Positions 7,496 to 15,078 of a DNA stretch of 19,639 nucleotides are shown here, piece after piece. Each line of letters starts with the position of its first letter. The first letter of the stretch is position 1. The stretch is from contig CAZLHO010000053.1 of NCBI GenBank assembly GCA_964559455.1, positions 1 to 19,639 of the forward strand, read 5' to 3'. Made by a program: the position numbers and the translations under genes. Source of the stretch: CAZLHO01 sp964559455. GTDB lineage: Bacteria; Krumholzibacteriota; Krumholzibacteriia; LZORAL124-64-63. Under the pieces are notes generated by a model. It searched no databases, had not been told where the DNA came from, and was given only the letters and a program-made list of their open reading frames with translations.

Positions 7496-8595
7496 CGGGC
7501 GCCTCCGGGGATGTCGGCCATCAGGGTAATGCTGGCGCCGCGGCCCGGTGCGGTCTCGATGTCCATCCGCCCGCCGTAGTCGCGCAGGCGCTCCTCGATC
7601 GAGAACAGGCCGAAGCGGTCACCGGTCCCGCGGGCCGCCGCCGGGTCGAATCCCTTGCCGTCGTCGGCGACCGACAGCCTGACCCGCCCGTCGCTGGAAT
7701 CCAGCGTGACCTTCAATGACTTCGCCTCGGCGTGCTTGACCGCGTTGTGGACCAGTTCGCGCGCGCATTTCCAGAGCATGACCTTCAGGTCGTCGGGCAG
7801 GGTCTCCTGCTCCCGGCAGTCCACATCGACTGCGAGCGCGTCTTCGAGGCGGGTCTGCTCGCCGAGCCAGTCCAGGGTCGGCCCCAGCCCCAGTTCGTAG
7901 AGCACCGGCGGCGACAGCTCGAAGGTCAGGCCGCGCGTGTAGCGGACGGCCTGGTCGCTGAGCTCGACGAGTTCGTCCAAGGCCCGGTCGTGGCCGCCCA
8001 GGACCGAGTCCCCGCGCAGTTGCTGCAGCCGGATCTTGATCAGCGCCAGGCCCTGGCCCAGGTGGTCGTGGAGGTCCTCGGCGAGGTGGCGGCGTTCGCT
8101 GGCCTCGGTCAGGCAGATCTGGCGCGCCAGGCTCCGCAACGAGGCGGTGCGCTCGGCGACCTCGCGCTCCAGGCGTTCGTTGGCGGCGACGATGGCCTCG
8201 TCGTCCAGCCGGTGCTGGCAGTGGGCCCGCAGCATGTCCGCCAGGGAACGGATCAGCTCGCGTTCCTCGCGCAGGAACGGGCCCTCGTCGGCCTCGTCCC
8301 GCTCGGCGGTGTAGACCACGGCGATCTCGACCTCGCCGCCGTCGCGCAGGCGCAGCGTCTCGACCTGGCGCCAGGGGGTTTCGCGGTAGCCGGGAGTGGC
8401 CCAGACGCGGTCGTTCCAGCGCACGCGGCCCTCGGCGACGTCGGGATACTGCCAGGCGGGGGGGAGCAACGCGGCCACGGCCGGCATGATCAGGTCGAGG
8501 TCGGCCGCGGCGTCCTGGAGCAGACGGGCGGTGTTGTGCAGCGCCGTGAGCTCCTTCACGCGCTCCTGGAGGCGGTGCTGGAGGGAATCGGGCAT
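7492..8595 (-). CDS. Soluble NarX-type sensor histidine kinase
   Basis: A 367-residue kinase of the HisKA_3 class, which phosphorylates NarL-type regulators. The N-terminus (1-30) is helical and coiled-coil-like. Residues 30-125 look like a small sensory (GAF-like) domain, and a coiled coil (about 127-155) leads to the dimerisation helix. The phospho-acceptor is His176 in EDLHDHLGQ. The ATPase domain has the N box ELVHNAVKHA (Asn284), G1 DDGKGF (311-316) and a G2-like GLFSIEERL. No transmembrane segment is seen, so it should sense an internal signal. The start at 8595 is chosen because GAGGAAGG lies about 10 bases upstream on this strand and homologous kinases begin at the coiled coil. Upstream in-frame codons extend into the divergent promoter region. 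It is the first gene of the kinase-regulator pair. The signal is unknown. Confidence 0.95.
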   Translation of the reverse strand: MPDSLQHRLQERVKELTALHNTARLLQDAAADLDLIMPAVAALLPPAWQYPDVAEGRVRWNDRVWATPGYRETPWRQVETLRLRDGGEVEIAVVYTAERDEADEGPFLREERELIRSLADMLRAHCQHRLDDEAIVAANERLEREVAERTASLRSLARQICLTEASERRHLAEDLHDHLGQGLALIKIRLQQLRGDSVLGGHDRALDELVELSDQAVRYTRGLTFELSPPVLYELGLGPTLDWLGEQTRLEDALAVDVDCREQETLPDDLKVMLWKCARELVHNAVKHAEAKSLKVTLDSSDGRVRLSVADDGKGFDPAAARGTGDRFGLFSIEERLRDYGGRMDIETAPGRGASITLMADIPGGAR

Positions 8596-8739
8596 GGCGG
8601 CTGAGCCTTCCTCTGTTGCGTGGAAAGGGAACCGGGCGAAGCTAACGTATGCGCCGCGGGCGCACAAGGGGCGGGGCGCCGTCGCGGAGCGAACCAGGAT
8701 TTTCCCCATGCCGAATCAGGAAACGCCTCATTGCCAGGC

Positions 8740-8766
8740 GTCGGCCGCGGAGCCGACCATTGTCGG
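8740..8766 (+). promoter_or_regulatory. Two mutually exclusive leader hairpins before the ammonium transporter
   Basis: GTCGGC (8740-8745) can pair with GCCGAC (8752-8757). Alternatively CCGAC (8753-8757) can pair with GTCGG (8762-8766) around the loop CATT. The shared arm makes the two folds exclusive, as in attenuators. The structures are short and a regulatory role is not shown. Confidence 0.25.
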
Positions 8767-8828
8767 ATCGTCCCCAGGCAACCATCCCCGGCGCGTACGC
8801 CCGGACACCGGCCCGGCAGGAGGAACCC

Positions 8829-10034
8829 ATGTTCGACACCGGCAACACCGGCTTCATGCTGGTCGCCACCAGCCTCGTCATGCTCATGACGCCAGGCTTG
8901 GCCTTCTTCTACGGCGGCCTCGTGGGTCGCCGGAACGTGCTCTCGATCATGATCCAGAGCTTCGTCTCGATGGGCGTGACCACGATCCTCTGGTACGCCG
9001 TCGGCTTCTCGCTCTGCTTCTCGGGCGGCGAGGGCGGCATCATCGGCAACCTGGACATGGCCTTCCTGCGCGGCGTCGATCCGATGACCCCCTTCGGCGA
9101 CGGGCAGATCCCCCTGCTGGTCTTCGTCGCCTACCAGATGATGTTCGCCATCATCACGCCCGCCCTGATCACCGGCGCCTTCAGCAACCGCATCCGCTTC
9201 CCGGCCTACCTCATCTTCCTGGTGATGTGGCTGATGCTGGTTTACTTCCCCTTCGTGCACATGATCTGGGGCGGCGGCCTGCTGGCCGAGTGGGGCGTCC
9301 TGGACTTCGCCGGCGGCATCGCCGTGCACAACATCGCCGGCATGGCGGCCCTGGCCTCGGTGCTCTACGTGGGCAAGCGGCGCATCGCGGAGCAGGGCCC
9401 CCACTCGATCCCGCTGGTGGCCCTGGGCACCGGCCTGCTCTGGTTCGGCTGGTACGGATTCAACGCCGGCAGCGAACTCCAGGTCGACCAGATCACCTCG
9501 CTGGCCTTCATCAACACCGACATCGCCGCCAGCTTCGCGGCCATCACCTGGCTGATCATCGAGTGGGCCCGCAGCCGCAAGCCGCGTTTCGTCGGCCTGC
9601 TGACCGGCGCCGTCGCCGGCCTGGCCACGATCACGCCCGCGGCCGCCTTCGTGCCCACCTGGGGCGCCGCGCTGATCGGCTTTTCGGCCGGCATCGTCTG
9701 CTACTGGGCCGTCGAGATGAAGAACGCCTTGGGCTGGGACGACGCGCTGGACGTCTGGGGCGTGCACGGCGTGGGCGGGGCCCTGGGCATCGTCATGCTC
9801 GGGCTGCTCGGCTCGACCGCGGTCAATGCCGCCGGCGCCGACGGCCTCTTCTTCGGCGGGGCGGATTTCTTCGTCAAGCAGGTCGCGGCCATCGCGGCAT
9901 CGTCGATCTACGCCTTCGTCTTCACCTGGGTTATGCTGTGGCTCATCAACCGCGTCACGCCGGTCAGGACCACCGAGGAGATGGAATCGACCCTGGACGA
10001 GTCGCTGCACGGCGAACAGGCCTACCTGGCTTGA
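8829..10034 (+). CDS. amt: Ammonium transporter (Amt family)
   Basis: This 401-residue inner-membrane channel conducts ammonium/ammonia into the cell, acting as a trimer in the family. It shows about 11 hydrophobic segments, 'TPGLAFFYGGLVGRRNVLS' near the N-terminus, the first pore His in DFAGGIAVHN and the second in WGVHGVGGALG, and WFGWYGFNAGS. The C-terminal tail 'LDESLHGEQAY' keeps the conserved HGExAY pattern that contacts PII proteins, although the preceding EGLD-type Gly is replaced (STLD). Length and start fit the family; AGGAGGA (8818-8824) lies 4-5 bases before the ATG. No signal sequence is expected. The usual glnK partner is absent; an outer-membrane barrel gene follows 20 bases downstream instead. 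A divergent two-component system lies upstream and may control it. Confidence 0.97.
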   Translation: MFDTGNTGFMLVATSLVMLMTPGLAFFYGGLVGRRNVLSIMIQSFVSMGVTTILWYAVGFSLCFSGGEGGIIGNLDMAFLRGVDPMTPFGDGQIPLLVFVAYQMMFAIITPALITGAFSNRIRFPAYLIFLVMWLMLVYFPFVHMIWGGGLLAEWGVLDFAGGIAVHNIAGMAALASVLYVGKRRIAEQGPHSIPLVALGTGLLWFGWYGFNAGSELQVDQITSLAFINTDIAASFAAITWLIIEWARSRKPRFVGLLTGAVAGLATITPAAAFVPTWGAALIGFSAGIVCYWAVEMKNALGWDDALDVWGVHGVGGALGIVMLGLLGSTAVNAAGADGLFFGGADFFVKQVAAIAASSIYAFVFTWVMLWLINRVTPVRTTEEMESTLDESLHGEQAYLA

Positions 10035-10054
10035 GCGCCACCACAAGGAGCGGA

Positions 10055-11050
10055 ATGAGCATGCGCAAGACGATCCTGACGCTGGCCCTGGTCGCGCTGG
10101 CCGCCGCCGCCGGTGCGGGCGAGGCCCCCCTGATCACCGGCTTCGCCGACGCCAGCTATCTCTACGACGCGAACGCCGAGCAGGGCGAGTTCGGGGTCGA
10201 CCAGGTCGAGGTGGACCTCGAGCACCAGGCCGGCGAGCGGACCCTGGTCCGGGCCGACCTCGAGTGGGTCAAGGACGGGGAGGACTTCGTCGCCCAGGTC
10301 GAGCAGGCCTACATGGCCTACACCTGCGGCGGCGGCTACACCTTCACCTTCGGCAAGTTCAACGCGCCCATCGGCTTCGAGCTGCTCGACGCCCCGGACA
10401 TGTACCAGTTCAGCCACGCCCTGGTCTTCGACTACGGCCTGCCGACGAACCTGACCGGCTTCTCGGTGGCCTGCGACCTGGGCGAGGCCTTCGACGTCGT
10501 GGCCTACGGCGTGAACGGCTGGGACGCGAACGAGGCCAAGGGCAAGAACCTGACCTACGGGGGCCGACTGGGGTACGCCGCGCCTTGCGGCGCGACGGCG
10601 GGGGTGTCGGCCATCAGCGGCAAGGAGGAGGACGACGCGTCCTCCTCCTTCACCCGCACGGTCCTCGACGTCGACCTGGGCTTCGAGAAGGGCGCCTGGC
10701 TCTTCGGCGGGGAGTTCAACCGCGGCAAGGTGACGCTGGCCGACGACAGCGAGCAGGAATGGTCCGGATTCCTGGTGATGACCCGTTACGCGGCCAACGA
10801 GTGGCTGGGCTTCACCGTCCGCTACGACCGCTTCGACGACGGCGACGGCTACGCCTTCGGCGATGTGGGCGGCGAGTTCCAGACGCGCCAGGCGATCACC
10901 CTGGCGCCGACCTTCGTCCCGGACGACGGCTTCGGCGCGCTGCTCGAACTGCGCCTGGACACCAGCGACCGGGACGCCTTCGACGACGCCGACGGCGAAC
11001 CCACGGACGGAAACACCGCGATCGCCTTCGAGATGACCTACAGCTGGTAA
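10055..11050 (+). CDS. Outer-membrane beta-barrel protein (BBP2/porin-like)
   Basis: This 331-residue exported protein has a signal peptide (residues 1-22, 'RKTILTLALVALAAAAGAGEA') followed by alternating amphipathic beta strands. It has many 'Y.F.FGKFNAPIGFE', 'GLTVRYD'-like and 'WLFGGEFN' strand patterns and ends with an aromatic residue (MTYSW), the classical barrel-assembly signal. It resembles the putative beta-barrel porin-2 (BBP2) group. The 'GKFNAPIGFE' segment is the typical landmark. The start could be ATG 10055 or ATG 10061. AAGGAG (10045-10050) is 4 bases from the first and 10 from the second, with little effect on the product. It is 20 bases behind the ammonium transporter, so one transcript is likely and it may let ammonium or small nitrogen compounds cross the outer membrane. 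That substrate is inferred from context only. Confidence 0.88.
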   Translation: MSMRKTILTLALVALAAAAGAGEAPLITGFADASYLYDANAEQGEFGVDQVEVDLEHQAGERTLVRADLEWVKDGEDFVAQVEQAYMAYTCGGGYTFTFGKFNAPIGFELLDAPDMYQFSHALVFDYGLPTNLTGFSVACDLGEAFDVVAYGVNGWDANEAKGKNLTYGGRLGYAAPCGATAGVSAISGKEEDDASSSFTRTVLDVDLGFEKGAWLFGGEFNRGKVTLADDSEQEWSGFLVMTRYAANEWLGFTVRYDRFDDGDGYAFGDVGGEFQTRQAITLAPTFVPDDGFGALLELRLDTSDRDAFDDADGEPTDGNTAIAFEMTYSW

Positions 11051-11071
11051 CGGCATCCGTCTCGTCGGCTG

Positions 11072-11109
11072 GGCCCGTGCCGGACTCGTCCAGGCGCGGG
11101 CCTTCTCTC
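11072..11109 (+). terminator. Intrinsic terminator after the transporter-porin operon
   Basis: GGCCCGTGCC (11072-11081) pairs with GGCGCGGGCC (11093-11102) over 10 base pairs with one G-U. The loop can itself form a 3-base-pair GGA/TCC stem. TTCTCTC follows directly. It lies between convergent genes and terminates the rightward operon. Confidence 0.75.
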
Positions 11110-11138
11110 GGTCGGGCCCGTAGCTGCCTCCGCCCGCC

Positions 11139-13517
11139 TCACCGGACCAGCATCAGCTTGCGGCTCTCGACCAGCCCGTCGACGGTCAGGCGGCAGGCGT
11201 AGGCCCCGGCCGGAACGGTCCGGCCCGAATCGTCGACGCCCCGCCAGACGACCTCGTGCTCCCCTTCCGGAAGATCCCCTTCGATCAGCCTGGCCACGAA
11301 CCGACCCGAGAGGTCGAAGATCTCGACCCGGGGGCGCGTCGCCGCGGCCAGCCTGAAGGCGATCGTGACCCGGGGGTTGAAGGGGTTGGGATGGACCCCG
11401 ACGATGGCCGAACGCCGCGGCGGCGACTCGATCGCCGTGATCTGGGTCGGCGACACGGGCGCGCAGGTGTTGCCCGCGATGTCGGTCGCGACCAGCACGT
11501 AATGGTCGTCCCAGTCGGGGTACTGGGAGTCCGTCCAGCTCGTGCCTCCGGTCGTGCAGATCCAGTGGCCCATGTCGACGGGCACCGGCAGGCTGTCGCT
11601 CCGGTAGAGCGAGTACTCGGCAGCGTCGGACGAGGCGCTGGCGCTCCAGTTCAGGTGATTGATGCCAGAATTGTAGTCCACGGCGAAGGTGGCCGGCGCC
11701 GCCGGCGCGTCGGTGTCGGGGGCCGTCGCCGGGTCGCTCAGGATCAGCGCGGCCAGGGCCGTCTGCCCGAAGGTGCCGATGTAGCTGTTCGTGTAATGGG
11801 ACGACTGGTACCAGGGGTTGAAGGCGCCCGTCGCCGTGCGCTGTTGCTGGACCAGGTCGATGCAGAACTCGCGCACCCAGTCGTGCGCGCCGAAGCTGTC
11901 GCCCGGCTGGCTGCCGTGGACGGTGCTCAGCAGGGCCAGGAACCAGGTGTGGCCCGTGACGTGGCTGGAGTAGTCTCCGTCCTGCCAGAGCACGGTGTTC
12001 GTGTCGCCCAGGTTGCCCGATCCCGACTGGGTCCAGCGGGCGGCGGCGAAGTTCAGGTAGGCGTCGTGGACCTGGCGGAACTGGCCCCGGGTCATGGCCA
12101 GGTAGGGATAGGCCTCCGTCGTCGAATCGGAGGGGTCCCACTGGTCCCAGCCCAGCCAGCGGCAGGCCAGCAGGAAGTGGCCCACCGGCTCGAAGAGCGA
12201 GTAGGTGGAGTAGGAGCCCGAGGTCTTGTAGCGCGGGCCGCCGTCGGTGAACTGGTTGTTGACCAGCATGTTGGGCAGGCGGTTCTTGACCAGGTCGTTG
12301 ACGATCACCCCCGCGCCGCCCATGCCGGATTCCGCCTCGTGCAGCGCGTAGACGGCCCAGCCGAAGTGCTGGCCGTAGGCGTAGTCGGACGACGCGCCGC
12401 AGTCGATGCAGGGGTTGTAGCCCCAGGCGCCGACGGCGGTCGGGCCGGAGTTGGCGTCGTACTGCGCTGCGACCACGTAGTCGACCATCTGCTGCACCAC
12501 GAACTCCATCGTGTTGCCGCGGGCCAGCGAGCCGGTCTGGGCTACGGTGCCGGCCAGGCCGCAGTCGGCCAGGGCGGCCAGCGACAGCGCCTGCCCCGGC
12601 GAGTACTCGTACAGCGACGAGATCGTCTGCCAGCCGTAGCCGTCGTTGGTGCCGGTGATCGGGGTCAGCCCGTCGTCGCCCTCGTCGGCCGCGGCCACGC
12701 TCTGCGTGGTCGTGAGGTTCTGCAGCAGGTAGTTCATCAGCCGCAGGGCGTCCTCGGCGTAGGCGCTGGTCTGCCAGCGCTGGTCGTTCGCGGCGATGAA
12801 GCCCGCCGGCGGGGTCACGCCCAGGGTCTCGTAGGTGCCCGGGGGATAAGCCGGCAGGTAGCCGCGGCGCAGCAGGGCCAGCAGGTGCAGGGCGCTGTTG
12901 GTCAGCACGTCGCGGGCCTGGGCGCCGGTGTTGGCCCAACCGGTGATCTGGTTGTGGCCCGACCCGGAGCGAACCAGGTTGCAGTGCAGGTGCCACAGGG
13001 CCTCGTCCAGGGCGACGCCGGACATGACCTGCAACTGCCAATCGTCGGCGCCCGTCGCCCAGTTCGGGTCCCCGGCCGGAGCCGGCAGGTTGGCCGCCGT
13101 CCACAGCGACGTGGACGCATAGACGGAACTGCCGGGCGCCATGCTCAGCGACGTCTCGATCATGGGCGCGTAGAGGTGGTGGACGCCGGTGGTCGGGGGA
13201 TTCCAGACGAAGTCCAGATCGTGGTCCGACGAGACGTACCAGTTGCCGGAGTAGGCGGGCGAGGCCGTGGCGTCAATGTCCCACGTCCCGTCGCCGTCGG
13301 CGTCCCAACGATAGTAGACCGAGCCGCCGGTGGTCCGCGCGATGGCCTTCAGGCGCACCGGCCGGCCCTCGTAGGCCAGGTGGGGGATGGTGGGGGCCTC
13401 GCCGTTGGCGGGCACGGGCACCACGTCCAGGGTCTGGGCGATGGCCGGGATGAAGGAGAAGAGCATCAGCGCCGTCGCGAGCGCGCCGACGAACCGGGCC
13501 GGGCGGGATGACGTCAT
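11139..13517 (-). CDS. Large secreted protein with FnIII-like and FlgD-like C-terminal domains
   Basis: This 792-residue exported protein has a signal peptide (about 1-28, ending AIAQ). A beta-rich N-terminal part (30-150) contains a 'YRWDADGDGTWD' PKD-like segment. A long helical region (about 150-590) carries recurring patterns such as 'AL.LL.LLRRGY', 'FVVQQMVDYVVAAQ', 'DYAYGQHFGWAVYAL', 'VGHFLLACRWLGW' and 'TGHTWFLALL'. These suggest an alpha/alpha-toroid like those of prenyltransferase or polysaccharide-processing folds. Residues about 598-695 look like a fibronectin type III domain, and 708-792 are a FlgD/Ig-like domain (NPFNPR, DLSGR, AGAYACRL) ending LMLVR, matching the beta-helix protein. 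GGAGG lies 7 bases before the ATG. No catalytic residues can be assigned; glycan processing or surface structure is a guess. It is divergent from the amidase gene. Confidence 0.85.
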   Translation of the reverse strand: MTSSRPARFVGALATALMLFSFIPAIAQTLDVVPVPANGEAPTIPHLAYEGRPVRLKAIARTTGGSVYYRWDADGDGTWDIDATASPAYSGNWYVSSDHDLDFVWNPPTTGVHHLYAPMIETSLSMAPGSSVYASTSLWTAANLPAPAGDPNWATGADDWQLQVMSGVALDEALWHLHCNLVRSGSGHNQITGWANTGAQARDVLTNSALHLLALLRRGYLPAYPPGTYETLGVTPPAGFIAANDQRWQTSAYAEDALRLMNYLLQNLTTTQSVAAADEGDDGLTPITGTNDGYGWQTISSLYEYSPGQALSLAALADCGLAGTVAQTGSLARGNTMEFVVQQMVDYVVAAQYDANSGPTAVGAWGYNPCIDCGASSDYAYGQHFGWAVYALHEAESGMGGAGVIVNDLVKNRLPNMLVNNQFTDGGPRYKTSGSYSTYSLFEPVGHFLLACRWLGWDQWDPSDSTTEAYPYLAMTRGQFRQVHDAYLNFAAARWTQSGSGNLGDTNTVLWQDGDYSSHVTGHTWFLALLSTVHGSQPGDSFGAHDWVREFCIDLVQQQRTATGAFNPWYQSSHYTNSYIGTFGQTALAALILSDPATAPDTDAPAAPATFAVDYNSGINHLNWSASASSDAAEYSLYRSDSLPVPVDMGHWICTTGGTSWTDSQYPDWDDHYVLVATDIAGNTCAPVSPTQITAIESPPRRSAIVGVHPNPFNPRVTIAFRLAAATRPRVEIFDLSGRFVARLIEGDLPEGEHEVVWRGVDDSGRTVPAGAYACRLTVDGLVESRKLMLVR

Positions 13518-13571
13518 GGATCGTCCTCCGGTCGATGGTTGCGGGCGGGGGCGGGCGAGGCGAACGACGAA

Positions 13572-13580
13572 ATTCTATCA
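13572..13580 (-). promoter_or_regulatory. Extended -10 promoter for the leftward secreted protein gene
   Basis: On the minus strand the sequence reads TGATAGAAT, a good extended -10 (TGnTAGAAT), about 55 bases before the ATG at 13517. It sits in a short AT-rich island (about 13570-13606) unlike the surrounding DNA. A TTGATG lies further upstream, with spacing slightly too long for a standard -35. Confidence 0.5.
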
Positions 13581-13664
13581 TATCGATTATGCGAAATCAT
13601 CAATATCGGCGGACAGGGCCTGTCGCGGGCTCTCCGGCGTCCATTGTCCAAGGACTGGAACCGG

Positions 13665-13685
13665 TTGATAGGAGTGGGGTATGCT
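13665..13685 (+). promoter_or_regulatory. Possible promoter before the amidase gene
   Basis: TATGCT (13680-13685) lies 49 bases before the TTG start. TTGATA (13665-13670) is nearby, but only 9 bases upstream, too close to act as its -35. At best this is a -10-only promoter. Confidence 0.25.
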
Positions 13686-13734
13686 TTCGTAGCACCGCGA
13701 TCCACTATCGCTCCATGGACCGAAGGAGACGACG

Positions 13735-14904
13735 TTGGCATACGATGACCGCGTACGGATCCGTCGCCCGGCGATCCCCGCGCTGCGCGGACCCTTGATG
13801 GCGCTGGCCGTTTCCGCCGCGATCTTCTGCGCCGCCTGCTCCGCCGCGGCCTGCTCCGCCTTCGTGCTCGCGGCCGGCGACGAGGTGGTCTGCGGCAAGA
13901 ACCTGGACTGGGATCCCTTCCCGGCCCGGGTCCTCGTCAACCCCCGCGGCGTCGCCAGGACGATCCTGCCCTGGCGCGGCTGGTGGCCCGAGCCCTCGCT
14001 GCGCGCGGCCGACGCCTGGACCTCCCGCTTCGGCTCGGTGACCGTCACCGCCTACGGCCAGGGCTTCATCGCGGGCGGCATGAACGAGGCCGGCCTGGTC
14101 GTCAACCAGGCCGCCTTCGTCGCCGACTACGCGCCCGACGACGGCCGTCCCGGCGTCTCCTGCCAGCAGTGGCTGCAGTACCAGCTGGACAACTTCGCCA
14201 CGGTCGACCAGGTCGTCGAAAACCTGGGCCATCTGCGGCTGGACGGAGAGGGCTGGCACTTCCTCGTGGCCGACGCCACCGGGGACTGGGCGGTGATCGA
14301 ATACCCGGACGGCGCGCCCCGCGTGCTGCGCAGGCAGGGTGATCGGCCCGGCGTCCTGACCAACGCCGGCTATTACCAGGCTCTCGATTCCCTGCCCCGC
14401 GACAAGGCCTTCGGCGGCGAGGTCGACATCGCCGCCGGCGACGATTCCTTCGGCCGTTTCGCCCGTCTGGCGGCCCGGATCCGGGACTACGATCCCCAAA
14501 GCGACGGACCGGCCGCCGCGCACGCTTTCCGCATGCTCGATTCCGTCAGCGGGGACGACACGCAGCGCTCGGTCGTCTACGACGCGGTGCGCAGGCGGGT
14601 GCTCTGGCGCACACGCGACAACTTCGCGCCGCGCAGTTTCGATCTCGACGACCTGGACTTCTCGCCCGAGGCGCCCGTGCGGGCCCTCGACATCGCCGTC
14701 GGCGGACCGGGCGACGTCGCCGGGCGGCTGGTCGATTTCGACGAGCACGACCGTCTCGTCTTGACCACGTCGGTCCTGGCCGTCTTCGCGTCGGACGAGG
14801 CCCGGACGGAACTGAGGCGGCGCGGGCTGACCCTGGACGAGGCCGCGAGCATGATCGCCCGCGCCCCGAGGAGGAAGGCCATCCTGAAAAGAGGAGAGCA
14901 ATGA
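13735..14904 (+). CDS. Exported choloylglycine hydrolase-family (linear amide C-N) hydrolase
   Basis: This Ntn-hydrolase (389 residues) cleaves amide bonds with an N-terminal cysteine. The nucleophile is Cys40 (CSAFVL), followed by the family landmarks GKNLDWD (54-60, Asp58), GGMNEAGLVVNQ (114-125, Asn117 and Asn124), 'VADATGDWAVIEY' (178-190) and VLTN (207-210, Asn210). Residues 1-39 form a signal peptide with a hydrophobic stretch at 21-34. The AAA just before Cys40 fits a signal peptidase I site, so export would expose the catalytic Cys. The start is TTG at 13735, with AAGGAG (13723-13728) 6 bases upstream; the next in-frame ATG (13798) would shorten the signal's basic part. The relatives include penicillin V acylase, bile salt hydrolase and N-acyl homoserine lactone acylases, and the substrate cannot be chosen from sequence. 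The next small gene overlaps its stop by 4 bases. Confidence 0.9.
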   Translation: MAYDDRVRIRRPAIPALRGPLMALAVSAAIFCAACSAAACSAFVLAAGDEVVCGKNLDWDPFPARVLVNPRGVARTILPWRGWWPEPSLRAADAWTSRFGSVTVTAYGQGFIAGGMNEAGLVVNQAAFVADYAPDDGRPGVSCQQWLQYQLDNFATVDQVVENLGHLRLDGEGWHFLVADATGDWAVIEYPDGAPRVLRRQGDRPGVLTNAGYYQALDSLPRDKAFGGEVDIAAGDDSFGRFARLAARIRDYDPQSDGPAAAHAFRMLDSVSGDDTQRSVVYDAVRRRVLWRTRDNFAPRSFDLDDLDFSPEAPVRALDIAVGGPGDVAGRLVDFDEHDRLVLTTSVLAVFASDEARTELRRRGLTLDEAASMIARAPRRKAILKRGEQ

Positions 14905-15056
14905 ACAGCGGGATCACCATCCTGGTCATCCTCGTCGTGGTGACGCTGGGCCAGCTTTTCCAGCAAGGGGCGGAGCGGCGGCGGCATCACCGCGAGATCA
15001 TCGATCGGCTCGATCGCCTGGAGCGCGGGCTCGAGCGCCGGGATGGCGGGGGCTGA
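14901..15056 (+). CDS. 51-residue single-span membrane protein
   Basis: This short open reading frame starts in an ATGA overlap with the amidase stop codon and has GAGGAG (14891-14896) 4 bases upstream, so it is probably translated by coupling. Residues 5-20 form one hydrophobic segment (ITILVILVVVTLGQLF). A strongly charged, coiled-coil-like tail follows (about 25-47, with RRRHHREIIDRLDRLERGLERR). The layout matches small phage-shock-like or envelope accessory membrane proteins, but no family is recognised. The position suggests a role linked to the exported amidase, for example envelope anchoring. That is inference. It ends 22 bases before the convergent deiminase gene. Confidence 0.65.
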   Translation: MNSGITILVILVVVTLGQLFQQGAERRRHHREIIDRLDRLERGLERRDGGG

Positions 15057-15078
15057 GCCGTATCAGGCCGTCGCAGCT

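Noticed and set aside
8719..8735. Sigma-54-like promoter before the ammonium transporter
   Set aside because: GG and GC dinucleotides are present but 12 bases apart instead of 10, so the site would not fit.
8396..10054. N-terminal extension of the porin frame through the transporter gene
   Set aside because: It is out of frame with the transporter and Arg/His-rich; the real start is at the signal peptide near 10055.
11256..13511. 751-codon plus-strand frame opposite the large secreted protein
   Set aside because: It is repetitive Val/Gly/Arg-rich sequence, a GC-bias shadow; the minus strand carries a signal peptide and sorting domain.
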